The position numbers and the translations under genes are program-made. The notes below the pieces were generated by a model. It saw only the letters and a list, made by a program, of their open reading frames with translations. It ran no database searches and was not told the origin of the DNA. A stretch of DNA of 64,000 nucleotides from Durusdinium trenchii (Eukaryota; Sar; Dinophyceae; Suessiales; Symbiodiniaceae). This document shows positions 9,696-19,400 of this stretch, piece by piece; the first letter of the stretch is position 1, and each line of letters starts with the position of its first letter. The DNA lies in the NCBI GenBank assembly GCA_963970005.1, contig CAXAMN010006635.1, positions 14,284 through 78,283 of the forward strand, in the 5' to 3' direction.

Positions 9696-11798
9696 TTATC
9701 GGCCGCGACCCCACCAGTCCGCTCCGTAGTTATCTTGGTACCAGGTCCAATCCGCGTAGTGCCAACCTGGGATGGTACCAACGTCGTCATCGAGGTCCCT
9801 CCAGTCACGGGCCCATCGATTCCTTGGGTAAGGTGCATTCTCACGGGCCTGTCGACCTCCGTGGCGCCATGTGCCCTTACCTTTCCCTTTTGCTCGATCG
9901 ACACCCTCTCTTTCCGGAACATGGATGTTCCTTGGGTCTGCTCGCACGAGGTTCTCGTAGGACGGGATGCTCTGGAGGTCGGATGACAGCCATGCAACAA
10001 ACTCCGTTTTCAGCTTCTCTACGTCCTTCTCTTCCGAGAGGAATGAGCCAGAGAACCCCAAGACTTCAAAGCGGTGGTGTTCCATTGCGTACAGTCCGAC
10101 AAAAACACCAGGGCGTAGGATCTTGTTCTTCCAGAACACAAAGACCTCGTTCGACACATCGACCTCGCGCTGTGATGTGTCGGGGATCATCAAGATCTTT
10201 GCTTTCACATTGACGCCTACCCCTTCTTGGATTTGTTGGGCGGTGCGCGTCGGAATGGGCAATACCGCTGAGCTGAGTCGTTGCAAAAACTTCAAACAGT
10301 CAGGGGACATGTCCTGCGCCGCGCAGTTGAACGCGTAGAATGGATCCAAGCACAACCGCTCTGTGAGCGAGCCAAATTCCAATTTGGACGCTTTGTCCAT
10401 GTGCGACTTGGCGTGTGCTCGGATTGTCGCGATGGCAGATTGTCCAGTCCTGATCCTACCACCTGCAGGATTCCTCAGCCCACGGTCCCCCCGGGCACGA
10501 ATATCGTCATCCGGGAACATGTCCAATGACAAGTCGAAACCGAAGCTTGCGGCCAAGTTTTCAAGACGGACAAGCAGCGATGCCTTTCTCATATCCGTTG
10601 CAACACGTGCTAGTCGTCCACAGTTCAAGCACGACAAACATCCGAATGGGGAATCGGATCCGCAGTCAATGCAATGCTGTGGCTCAACGTCGTGCTGGCG
10701 AACGGTGATCCACCGTGAAGTGAAGAACCTTTCGTTCCCCCGAGGATCATAGCGCATCTCCATCTCAGGGGTCCAATGCGCCCAATCAACCGATCCCAGC
10801 GAGAGAGGCCATGCCGAGTTGTTGGGGGCATCGCCTTCCGGCTGCCATGCAATTGCCATGTACGGAGTTGAGTACGTTCCGATATTGGCATCTGCATGCT
10901 CGAGCTGGTCCTTGCAGAACTCACGGTTGTACGATTCGAGGATGAAGGCATTTTCCACCCAGGCTCCATGCACCCATTTCTCATACTTTCCGAACAGGTC
11001 CCACCTTGACCTTGCCAGCAATGACTGCCTCCTGGCGTTGTCGTCTGCCTCATCACCACGGTCAAGCCGTTCCCGGCGACGCACGACAATGTCTCGGAGA
11101 TCCTGATTGAATGAGGCTCTCTCTTTTGCATAGTCGTGGTTCGCATAGATGAAGCACTTTGCTGACACGTCATACGCATAGATGAGGAACTGGTTCGGCA
11201 CCCAATCAGTGGTCACAACCGCTTGGCTTTGAGTGACGGCGAACCTAATTCCATATGACACCGCCATCTCAACATCAACTGCGACCGCAACTGGCCTGGT
11301 CGAGGCCATTCCTGCTTGACTCGTCTTCTGAATGCTCCACGGATCGAAAGCCGAGAAGTACGAATGAGCCTTGCTAGTCCTGAGTCCCCCCGGACAAATG
11401 CCACATCGGATCACATCATCCAAGAAGGCGATATGAGTGTAGTGGTACAAGATCTTGGGGTGAACATCCTTGATGTGCAAGTCAAGTCGTACTGGAAGCG
11501 TAGGATGCTCCCGTCGCAGCAGGCGTTCGATCGTGAACGACGGATCAAGACAGATGATTCTGTCGACCTCGGGCCACGCCATGTTGATGTTTTCCAGAAT
11601 CCAGTCGTTGTGAGATTGGATTGCCTTGATTCGCACCGGCAGGAAGAGATACTTCTCGGCGCAGAGTTCCCCCTCGCGGGCAAGCTGCACATCGAGCATA
11701 AACCTATGGTTTGACGTCACGATGTCAATCAAGTCCGACACAGTGAGGGAGCGGGAGTACCTCCTCTTAATGAATGAAAACACCGATGCAAAATCCAT
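9696..11798 (-). CDS. Retrotransposon accessory ORF with Tpt1/KptA-like (RNA 2'-phosphotransferase) domain, 700 aa
   Basis: Residues about 15-210 resemble the Tpt1/KptA fold. There is a winged-helix-like start with an IKAIQSHND segment at 58-66 where the family has I-R-A-x-Q-G-H. LYHYTH follows at 117-122 (family L-Y-H-G-T), then G-I-C-P-G-G...H-S-Y-F-S at 133-149, and A-V-S-Y-G-I-R-F ending in PNQFLI at about 179-206. Known enzymes move an RNA 2'-phosphate to NAD+, or ADP-ribosylate nucleic-acid ends. The N-terminal Arg-His pair of the catalytic tetrad is not obvious, so activity is uncertain. A Cys4-type zinc ribbon follows (C376, C379, C387, C390, also C393). The C-terminus is rich in Arg, Gly, Lys and Trp, as in RNA-binding tails. 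The ATG overlaps the end of the preceding ORF by 32 nt in another frame. This is the last ORF of the element, in the env-like position. Confidence 0.7.
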   Translation of the reverse strand: MDFASVFSFIKRRYSRSLTVSDLIDIVTSNHRFMLDVQLAREGELCAEKYLFLPVRIKAIQSHNDWILENINMAWPEVDRIICLDPSFTIERLLRREHPTLPVRLDLHIKDVHPKILYHYTHIAFLDDVIRCGICPGGLRTSKAHSYFSAFDPWSIQKTSQAGMASTRPVAVAVDVEMAVSYGIRFAVTQSQAVVTTDWVPNQFLIYAYDVSAKCFIYANHDYAKERASFNQDLRDIVVRRRERLDRGDEADDNARRQSLLARSRWDLFGKYEKWVHGAWVENAFILESYNREFCKDQLEHADANIGTYSTPYMAIAWQPEGDAPNNSAWPLSLGSVDWAHWTPEMEMRYDPRGNERFFTSRWITVRQHDVEPQHCIDCGSDSPFGCLSCLNCGRLARVATDMRKASLLVRLENLAASFGFDLSLDMFPDDDIRARGDRGLRNPAGGRIRTGQSAIATIRAHAKSHMDKASKLEFGSLTERLCLDPFYAFNCAAQDMSPDCLKFLQRLSSAVLPIPTRTAQQIQEGVGVNVKAKILMIPDTSQREVDVSNEVFVFWKNKILRPGVFVGLYAMEHHRFEVLGFSGSFLSEEKDVEKLKTEFVAWLSSDLQSIPSYENLVRADPRNIHVPEREGVDRAKGKGKGTWRHGGRQARENAPYPRNRWARDWRDLDDDVGTIPGWHYADWTWYQDNYGADWWGRGR

Positions 11799-12744
11799 CC
11801 ATGCCCCATCTTGGAAGTCCGGAAGCGGAATGCGATCTCGTCGATTGGATCACAGCAGCACCCGGCACCTGGTTTGCCGGCATTGTCGTACGGATCGGAG
11901 TTCCTCCTGCTGGGACCAATTTGGGCGCATCCCTTCCGGGGGCCGCAGTACTCGATGCTGCGGCTTTGGGCACGGATGATGGCTTTGGCATGTGTTTCGC
12001 CTTGGGAGGATTGGCAGATGATGATGATGTCCCTGCCGTTTCTTCCATTTCGACGTCGACCACCTCTGATGAGCCCTTCTTGGCTCTGGCTTCCGCCGAG
12101 CTGGACATGTCGACATTCACGACTTTGTCACCAGTTCGGAGCTTCTTGAGGCTGTCTGGCGCTGCCTTCGCCTTAGGTGCTGCACCGAGATCAGCGGCAG
12201 TCTTTCTTTTAAGGGCAGGCAGTTCCTCTGCGACCGGGCGGTGAACTCCGTCCTTGTCCCGTTTGTACGGGCAAGGTTCCGCCGGCGGCAGCGGTGGCGG
12301 GAGCTCATCGTCGTCTCCGTCATCGTCGATGAAGTGCAAAGGAAGAGTTCTGCCTGTGACCGCCTCGGTGTAATGGCGCAGGGCGTTGCTCGACATGGAG
12401 ATTGCTCCATGCGGGTTCCTCGAAAGATGCAATGCACCCCCTTCGAGGTATTGGGCTGCATAGATCTTGTTGAACTTCATCTTATCGGCAACGCTTTCCA
12501 GCGCGCTTGAACCTCCGACGATTTGCTGATTGAAAACAATCTCTTCATCATCGGATTCAAGAGCGTCATCCTGCGGGTCCTGGTAACCTTCGGCAAGGGC
12601 AGCCTTGTAGTGATCGCCCACGATCTCAATGATCTCATCGACAGTCTCAGGAGGTTGGTCGATGTCCGATCTGACACGAAGGTCTGACTCTTCAATCTCA
12701 ACTCTAGACACGTGTTCCCAAGCGCCCTTCTTGCCAGCGTTCAC
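11767..12744 (-). CDS. Retrotransposon accessory ORF, disordered 325-aa protein of unknown function
   Basis: No domain is recognised. Acidic stretches (DDDGDDDELPPPLPP) and Lys/Ala/Pro/Ser-rich low complexity dominate, with several basic patches (LKRKTAADLGAAPKAKAAP). This suggests a linker, nucleic-acid-binding or structural role. It starts at a GTG whose last bases form the TGA stop of the SGNH-like ORF (GTGA overlap), and it ends 32 nt inside the 700-aa ORF. The tight overlaps suggest termination-reinitiation or frameshifting from one polycistronic RNA. An in-frame ATG further downstream is also possible, so the start is uncertain. Confidence 0.6.
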   Translation of the reverse strand: MNAGKKGAWEHVSRVEIEESDLRVRSDIDQPPETVDEIIEIVGDHYKAALAEGYQDPQDDALESDDEEIVFNQQIVGGSSALESVADKMKFNKIYAAQYLEGGALHLSRNPHGAISMSSNALRHYTEAVTGRTLPLHFIDDDGDDDELPPPLPPAEPCPYKRDKDGVHRPVAEELPALKRKTAADLGAAPKAKAAPDSLKKLRTGDKVVNVDMSSSAEARAKKGSSEVVDVEMEETAGTSSSSANPPKAKHMPKPSSVPKAAASSTAAPGRDAPKLVPAGGTPIRTTMPANQVPGAAVIQSTRSHSASGLPRWGMDGFCIGVFIH

Positions 12745-14207
12745 GCGAGAAGCGTTGTCTTCTGAGTTGGATGAGGTTCGTCATCAGGGTCATAGTCCGG
12801 AACGAAGTCATCCTCCACAGGGTCATTGACGCTTGAGTCCTTTTCAGGTGACGAGGTGATGTCAACTGTTGGCTCACCAGTTCCCTGGGGCAAAATGATA
12901 CCAGCCCGCTCCAGTTCCTCCGGAGTGGCCTTCAAATGCTCCCCAGTGATCTCGTCCAACAGTGCCACTTCGTGACCATCAGCGTACACGCATGTCTTGC
13001 AAAGGTTGGGTTCGATCATAATCTTGTTCTCAGGGAATCGGTCATGCGGCTCGAGAAACACGTAGGACGCACGATATCTCTCCCGGGCCTCGGCTTCCGC
13101 ACGGGCTTTCTCCTCTTTCGGAGTCATGACAGGTTGAAGGCGAGCTTGCTTCCGCAGCGCTTCACAGTCCTTCAATCGCCACATCTGATAGGTCAGCCTC
13201 GCCATAGCAACGAAGTATCGATAGTAAGCAGTCCTGTTGCTATCGCTGTCCTCTGCATGAAACCCATCGTAGCGAGTTGTGGCACGTGTGAGCGGAGATC
13301 CAGTTACAGCAAGCAACCCCTTGTTCTGGGCGGCGTCACCGAACAAGCACATCTGGCGCGCGAAATCTTGGTGGAGTCCAAAGGAATTCGCGTCTGCATA
13401 TGCTATTATCGATATGGCCCCCACATCGGGGCGCTGGAGGAAGTTCGCTAGTCTATCCAACTGCGCGAAATGCTTCCTCGCTAATTCATCCTGCCACTCT
13501 GAAGCAGCGCGCTGAACAGCGGGATTCCGGTGTACACTTCTGGAGTCAATCCAAGTGTTGCCGACGAACCCGTGCTTCCCCCACACGTCGTTGCCGGCAT
13601 ACGACACCACGATAACCGCTGGGGCACGCCGTTCCCGGCTGCGTCGTCGGACATTGTTTAGGCAGCTCTCGATCTCGTCGTTGATCTGCTCGAGCCCCTT
13701 GCCCCAACGCATCCCGTACTGGACCGAGGCCGCAGTCTCGCGCAAGCCGCTGGGATCGGCTTTAATGAATTCGCCGATGTTCCGTCTGGTCAGACGCGGC
13801 GGTTCAAATGATCCCTCAGGAGGTGCTTCGGCCTGCACCAGGGCCATGCTCGAATCGCCGACGAAGATGAAGTCAGCCTCCGGTTCCCCGGGGCACGGAA
13901 GTGCACCAAGGATCTTCAGGCTTGTTCGATCCAGCCAGCGAGCATAATCCAAGTGGATTTTCTCGAGCGCAGCTTTCGCGAAACTCAGATTGTCCACGTT
14001 CTGTTGCACCGTGACATGTGCCCTCGCATCAACCGGATGGTCGACAATCGCAGCGAGGCACCCGACACTTTCCAAAAGCTCGTCCCACTTCTCACGGTTG
14101 GTGGGTTCCGAAGGCATGGAAACATAGTCCGAAAACTTCGACACCAGGTTCCCCTGTGCGTTCTTCCCATCGCACACGAACTTGGGCTCCATGATCGCGG
14201 AGGACAT
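12741..14207 (-). CDS. Retrotransposon accessory ORF, SGNH-hydrolase-like, 488 aa
   Basis: Three blocks of the SGNH/GDSL esterase fold appear in order: F-V-G-D-S-S-M (GDSS at 117-120, nucleophile Ser block), V-S-Y-A-G-N-D-V-W-G (GND at 205-207, oxyanion Asn block) and Y-D-G-F-H (D314, H317, the DxxH catalytic block). Spacing fits a single hydrolase domain at residues about 110-320. The Gly of block II is not clearly placed. The C-terminus is acidic and low in complexity. Family members are esterases, lipases or carbohydrate deacetylases; the substrate cannot be inferred here. The ORF lies in the same frame as the pol-terminal ORF. The sequence between the pol TGA at 14283 and this ATG at 14207 is open, so stop readthrough could give a Pol-SGNH fusion. 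Otherwise the ATG at 14207 starts it. Confidence 0.65.
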   Translation of the reverse strand: MSSAIMEPKFVCDGKNAQGNLVSKFSDYVSMPSEPTNREKWDELLESVGCLAAIVDHPVDARAHVTVQQNVDNLSFAKAALEKIHLDYARWLDRTSLKILGALPCPGEPEADFIFVGDSSMALVQAEAPPEGSFEPPRLTRRNIGEFIKADPSGLRETAASVQYGMRWGKGLEQINDEIESCLNNVRRRSRERRAPAVIVVSYAGNDVWGKHGFVGNTWIDSRSVHRNPAVQRAASEWQDELARKHFAQLDRLANFLQRPDVGAISIIAYADANSFGLHQDFARQMCLFGDAAQNKGLLAVTGSPLTRATTRYDGFHAEDSDSNRTAYYRYFVAMARLTYQMWRLKDCEALRKQARLQPVMTPKEEKARAEAEARERYRASYVFLEPHDRFPENKIMIEPNLCKTCVYADGHEVALLDEITGEHLKATPEELERAGIILPQGTGEPTVDITSSPEKDSSVNDPVEDDFVPDYDPDDEPHPTQKTTLLA

Positions 14208-14282
14208 GTCGAAAGAAGTCGAAATAGAAGTCGAGCGAGTAGCGCAAAGATCACAGTGACACGTGGTCGTACGAGCGGCTGG

Positions 14283-15647
14283 TCATTGAGCAGACACGGC
14301 CACGCGAAAAGCCTGATGAATCAAATCCGTCATGGAGTATGTATATTCCTCCGTGCACTTCAATGATGCACCTCGGCCTTCCGCATGTTCATGTCCACCC
14401 TGACACTTCTTTCCAACAAAAGCATCAATCAACTGATTTAAGTTAGTTTGAATTCTCCTTGGCTTCCTAATAGGAACATTGTTCATGTCAACAACTCCTA
14501 CCATGCACCCGTCAAACCTAACAGAGTCCATGACATGAAAAACACAAAACTGTTTCACCTTGTCAAGTTCCCAATAGTCACAACCATCTGGCCACTCGAT
14601 TGCGATCCACGGTGACGATCGACGAAGCGAGTTAACTAGGTCAACCATACCTGACCAAATGCGTTTCATTTCACTGATGTGACTTACAATCTTGACGGCA
14701 GCAGAAGGAATGTACTTGTTGACCCTTTGCCATGGTGATCCGCCAGTACATGGAATGCTCACCCAAACGAGAATCTTGACCTTCGGTCCATGCTTCCGCA
14801 GGACACCGTTCACGAGATCAATAATTCTCTTCCTAGTTTTGGGAGAAGTGATGTCGTCCTGTTCGGTGATACGAAAGACGATACACCCTTGAGCTTGCTT
14901 TCTAGTCGTATCCCCTAACTTCGAATTCGGCCCACAACACACTTCAATGAGGATCCTCTGAGGTCCGGACGATGCCCCGACGGCAGAAGGTTCCCCTTTG
15001 CTTTGCACTTTCTTTTCGGCCTTGCGGACGCTGTGCTCTGGGGATGAGACAATGGCAAGCAGTTTGATGAGCTTATCCCATTTCTCGGCGTTACTAAACG
15101 GTTTCGTAAAGATATCGGCGGCTTGCAAGATCGATGCAACGTACACGAGTACGAAATGCCTTCGACCGAACTGTTCAGCAAGCCACGCCAAATTGAGACG
15201 TTGGGTCTTGTCCGTATGACGAAACGCTGGTGACCGACCTGACTCAAGTATTCTAATGGTAGCCTGATTATCTTCTAACAAGACCATTTCAAAGGCTCCC
15301 GTTCCAACCAGGTAGATGTCGTTCGAACCTTGTTGCCCATCACCTGCATACTTGAAGTCTGTCAATGCGTTTCTGATTTCACGGGACTCGACGCCATAGT
15401 CGATCTCATTCGGTCCTGCGATCCTGAAAATGGTTTTGCCCGTCCACAGCTCCTTCAATAGCTTGCATCTAGCATTACACCAATCCCACATGACGAATGT
15501 TTCAAAGCTTCCGTCTTTAAACTGGGCTATTGTTATGCTCATCGATGAAAGCATTTTGAGGTCCACAGGCGTATCATCTTCTTGTTCAGGGACGAAGACC
15601 TTTTCACGAGGTTCAACATGGTGCCTAATGATTTGGCTTCCTAATGG
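14283..15647 (-). CDS. Pol C-terminal part: end of RNase H plus methyltransferase-like domain
   Basis: This is the downstream half of pol, separated from the rest (33481-36816) by the nested transposon. The open frame from the ATG at 15566 gives 427 aa, and the host coding sequence extends in frame to 15647. LLEDNQATIRIL (residues 97-107) carries the third RNase H aspartate, and Q-A-A-D-I-F-T-K-P-F (148-157) is the copia C-terminal signature. Residues about 205-345 form a further domain: IEVCCGPNSKLG, then VWVSIPCTGGSPW, then IAIEWPDGCDYW. This order resembles motif I, the PC loop and the E-N-V block of Rossmann-fold methyltransferases, but it diverges too far for a firm call. The ORF ends at a TGA (CAA TGA C context) followed by open frame into the SGNH-like ORF. 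Confidence 0.85.
   Translation of the reverse strand, partial: PLGSQIIRHHVEPREKVFVPEQEDDTPVDLKMLSSMSITIAQFKDGSFETFVMWDWCNARCKLLKELWTGKTIFRIAGPNEIDYGVESREIRNALTDFKYAGDGQQGSNDIYLVGTGAFEMVLLEDNQATIRILESGRSPAFRHTDKTQRLNLAWLAEQFGRRHFVLVYVASILQAADIFTKPFSNAEKWDKLIKLLAIVSSPEHSVRKAEKKVQSKGEPSAVGASSGPQRILIEVCCGPNSKLGDTTRKQAQGCIVFRITEQDDITSPKTRKRIIDLVNGVLRKHGPKVKILVWVSIPCTGGSPWQRVNKYIPSAAVKIVSHISEMKRIWSGMVDLVNSLRRSSPWIAIEWPDGCDYWELDKVKQFCVFHVMDSVRFDGCMVGVVDMNNVPIRKPRRIQTNLNQLIDAFVGKKCQGGHEHAEGRGASLKCTEEYTYSMTDLIHQAFRVAVSAQ
15644..15647. repeat. Target-site duplication ATGG (left) of nested TIR element
   Basis: ATGG directly precedes the left TIR, and ATGG directly follows the right TIR at 33480-33483. 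With one ATGG kept and the insert removed, the RNase H reading frame runs through without a stop. This supports the boundary. Confidence 0.9.
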
Positions 15648-15774
15648 AAGTCAATTTCGTGGTAACTAGCTGTTAATTTAGAATGATCAGCTGTCAATGA
15701 TTCAGAAGCTCAGCTACCATATTCTATGACTCAGTGACTCAAAACCAGTCCAGAGTAAAGACTCTGAGATAAGT
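15648..15774. repeat. Left terminal inverted repeat (127 bp)
   Basis: It matches the reverse complement of 33353-33479 without a mismatch from AAGTCAATTTCG to CTCTGAGATAAGT. The alignment resumes after a 5-bp insertion on this side. Confidence 0.95.
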
Positions 15775-15857
15775 TAAGTGTGTATCAAACCAGCCCAGAG
15801 TAGAGTCTCTGAGATAAGTTGAGTGTATCAAACCAGCCCAGAGTAGAGTCCCTGAGA
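15739..15857. repeat. Subterminal tandem repeats, about 43-bp unit, three copies
   Basis: Three head-to-tail copies of a unit built on TCAAACCAGCCCAGAGTAGA(G)TCTCTGAGATAAGTT start at about 15739, 15785 and 15828. The right end has only two copies. Iterated subterminal motifs are usual transposase binding sites in DNA transposons; that role is inferred here. Confidence 0.8.
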
Positions 15858-16468
15858 AAATCAACAATAGGATTCAATGCTGTACGGTCGCTGTTGGGAA
15901 AAGGGGCTGAGCCAGAGGGCCTGTGTGTATACTCTGGTTGGTGGGGATACCTCGAAGTAATACTCTAAGACACCAAAACGCTAACACATTTCTTTTGAAG
16001 TTTCCTAAGCCACATGAAAGCAAACACGCAATGCCGCAATACACTGATATTTTTCCTTTCTCTGGAGCAAGTGCTTGCATCCTGAGCATTGCTCGGGCCA
16101 CCGTGCTGTGAACTATGCTGCTGTGTTTGTATATATAGATATGTTTTACTCTCAAACATGATTCCACTCAGGGAGTGTTGTTTTTTCTTTAAAGTGTCCA
16201 CATTTGGCGTCCAAAACAGCACTGAGACTGGTTGGTAGTTCCAACCACACGTAGACGTAGCACACTCAGTTCTTCGAAGTTCACCTGGCATGTGCCACAC
16301 TTGTTGGGTTGCAAGCAAAAACGGTTGAAAGAGTGCACTGACAAACGCACATTATCTGCAACTCACCTTTGTTTGCTCCCGATCGCCACAAAGTTGTGGT
16401 TCCCCACGATCAGATCCAGCATTTCTAAACACACGGTATTATACACCTTCCATTGTTTCATAGAAGGT
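15858..16468. other. Left non-coding end of the TIR element
   Basis: About 610 bp lie between the subterminal repeats and the stop codon of the unknown gene. No frame here has recognisable protein content. This is probably the 3' flank of the last cargo gene. Confidence 0.4.
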
Positions 16469-19400
16469 TCACACTTGAACTCCTTTCTTGCCAGCTAGCA
16501 AGGAAGCCCGCTCATTTGATTCCATCCACATGGCATGGGCTTCCTTAATGGTGTGGCCCTTCGCTTTCATGTCCCTCACCTGGGTGAATGGTGGGATGTT
16601 TGGGATGATTGGGGGGGATATAAAAGTCTATAAGTAGAAACCATTGACACAAACAAAAGGTGGATTAAACAAATACAAGAAACAAATTTCCAACGAATTT
16701 CATGACCCACAGATTTGTCCTTTGGTGCATCTGGGCTGGGAGTAGATGCCATTGAAGATGCTGGTGGCGTGTCCTGAACTGGTTCATCAGCAATCGTTGA
16801 AGCTGTTGAACTGGTTTTCTTCACCTTTGACGTTGCGTGTGGGCAACCAAGTTTTTTAACTACAGTAAAAATCATAACAAAAATACAGCAAAAATATACG
16901 TGCATACTGCATACAGGAAACCCCCTTCGATGCATACTTAGCGTGCCATGCGTCGGAGTTGTCCCGGTGTCGCTGTGCACGTTCATCGAGAATCTTGCGC
17001 TTGGTACTGGGGCTGGTCTCTTCAGTGATGCGTACACCCTTGTATTTCCACTTCTTCTCCGAAGCTTCAGGCGATGCCTGTTTAGAAGGTTTTTAAGTGT
17101 GATGTTCAAAGAGCAATTGATAATTGGAGACCATAACATTTTTGAAACAAAAACTAATGAGCCTTATCCATCTCTGATGGTGCAATGGTGACATTGCCAT
17201 CTTGTAACGTCCGACGGCGCTTCGGGGTAGGTAGTGGAGCAATTGCATGAGCAACTTGTGGTGATTCACCTGTCTCTGTAGCATCCTTACTTTCACCTGA
17301 ACCCCCAGCAGCAACAGGAACAGGCTCTGGAAAGAGTTCACGCTTGGTAGTGTCCTCCTGGTTTCGAGTGGCTTCAAATTGGTCCTTCTTTACTCACAAA
17401 ATACCAAAAGATAATCCCAAAATACAACAATTGCAACAAATTCTGTCAAAGTATCCTTTGGCAGCGGCTTTGCATCCATATCCACCATGCCATCCATAAA
17501 CCCACAAACTCCATTCTGGTTGGTCTTATGGTTGGACTCAGGCTCAGCCTCTGGGCGTTGGCTGTTAGCAGGGATCCAAGTGTCCTTGGGCTTCTGATCT
17601 GAACGAGCTGTGTCTGGCAAAGTGTCCTGCAAGGTGTCCGGGAAGGTGTCCTGTGATGTATGACCAGGGGTGTGTGAAGTCTGTTGTGGTGACATCACTT
17701 GATCTGAGTTGTGACCTTCCCAAATGTCCATGGATAGAGGCTTGAAACCATCGTACTCCAGCTTCTGGTAGTCCTCGTACGGGTCTGATTTTGCATTAGA
17801 GCGAAAAGGCCTTGCCACATCCATTGAATCCTGAAGCAGGGTCATCTCAAAATGGATTTGAAAACTTCACCAAAGCAATCTTTTAGATTCCTATATATGA
17901 AAAAGTCTTGCAAACTATTGCACAAAAAGTAATCTGGAGAAAGTCACATCCTTGCCATTCACAACCGGCTGAGCCACACCAGTCATCATATACTTCTCCA
18001 AGTCTGTACTAACCTTGAACTCAAAGGCATTCTTCCTGACCAAGGCTGGCCTCAACGTCTGAGGTCTGGCTGAAGCTGCTTTTGGGTCAGGGCGTTCAAT
18101 CACAGCTGGCGGATTGATCGAAAAAGGCACTGATGGGAGAGCCATCTTCAAATGCTTTGCCAGCAACGACTCCTTTGCCGATGCACTTGTAGAACCATCC
18201 AGGTCGATAGCATGGGACATCATGTCAGGATCGTTTGTAGCTGAAGCTGGCAGTGCTTGGAGCAAAATCTACAAACACAAGAACAAGTTGAACTGAATGA
18301 ACATTGATGGTGTGTTTGTGGACTTAAATTTGGAACAATTACATTGCACCACACCTTTTTTCACTCACTCAGACACAGGTTGGCTTTGGGATCAAAATTT
18401 TGAAGAGTGCATTGGTTGCCTCCCCATTCTCACACGATCTGATAAACTGTATTGGCTTCCATCACCCATGAGCGTGACGGAAACCACAACGGCTTCGCTG
18501 GCCCCAGTGTTTTCTCCTTCGTGTAAAGGCGCATTCCTCAATGCAACATTCATCCAGGTCAAGGACTAATTTCTGTTCATAATACCAAACATGTAAAACT
18601 AAAACAGATCATACCCCCAAAATGCATCAAAACCAAATGTCGCCACACGAGCGTGATCCAACTGGAAGAAGAAAGAGCTTTGTAGCCAACCAACCCGGCC
18701 AGGTTGGTTGATTTCGCCTTGTTTGCTGGGACTGGGTTCGGTTTATAGACGGAGTGCATCTCGTGCTCGATGTCCAGCCTTCAGAGGCAGCATATTATTA
18801 ATAGAAGATAACACTTGTTTTAACATGTTTTGAACACATAGACTTGTTCATCCCTTGCCTGTCTGATTCCTCACCACGCATCACGGAAGCCGGTCTGGAC
18901 ACTTTGTGCCCTGTGAGTTTCAGATTCAGGTGGCCCCTTGTCTCAAGCTGAGCCCACAAAGTCTTGAAGTCCATTGGTGAACTGTCTACAGCCCCACTCT
19001 TCTCTGCGGTAGATTCTTCAAAGACAACCTGCGCAGACTCCATTCACGGTTTGAACATATTGAACGTTATTTTAACAATATTTGTAGGAGTGTTGGGAGG
19101 GGAAAAACTATATATGAACACATATTAACACATATGACCACTGCTTCTTAGGGGCCATCTGGCTTTGATTCTTGACCAGGAATTCGATCGCCTTGTTTTC
19201 GTTCTGCGGTTTGGATAGGAAATCCTTTGCCTGACAAAGTGAGTGATAAATAATGTTTAAACGCCTTTTAACACAATTGACAATTGCTAGTCTACTTTTG
19301 CTAGTGTCCCTGCCTTTGCGCCATCAGAGATCCATTGCCCTCCACCGTAAGGGAAAATGCATTTTGCCTCCCTGCTCTCAGCACCCACGATTCTGTGCTT

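Noticed and set aside
9689-10213. 174-aa and other plus-strand ORFs opposite the Tpt1-like gene
   Set aside because: They are antisense shadows of a gene with a clear domain on the minus strand and have no recognisable content.
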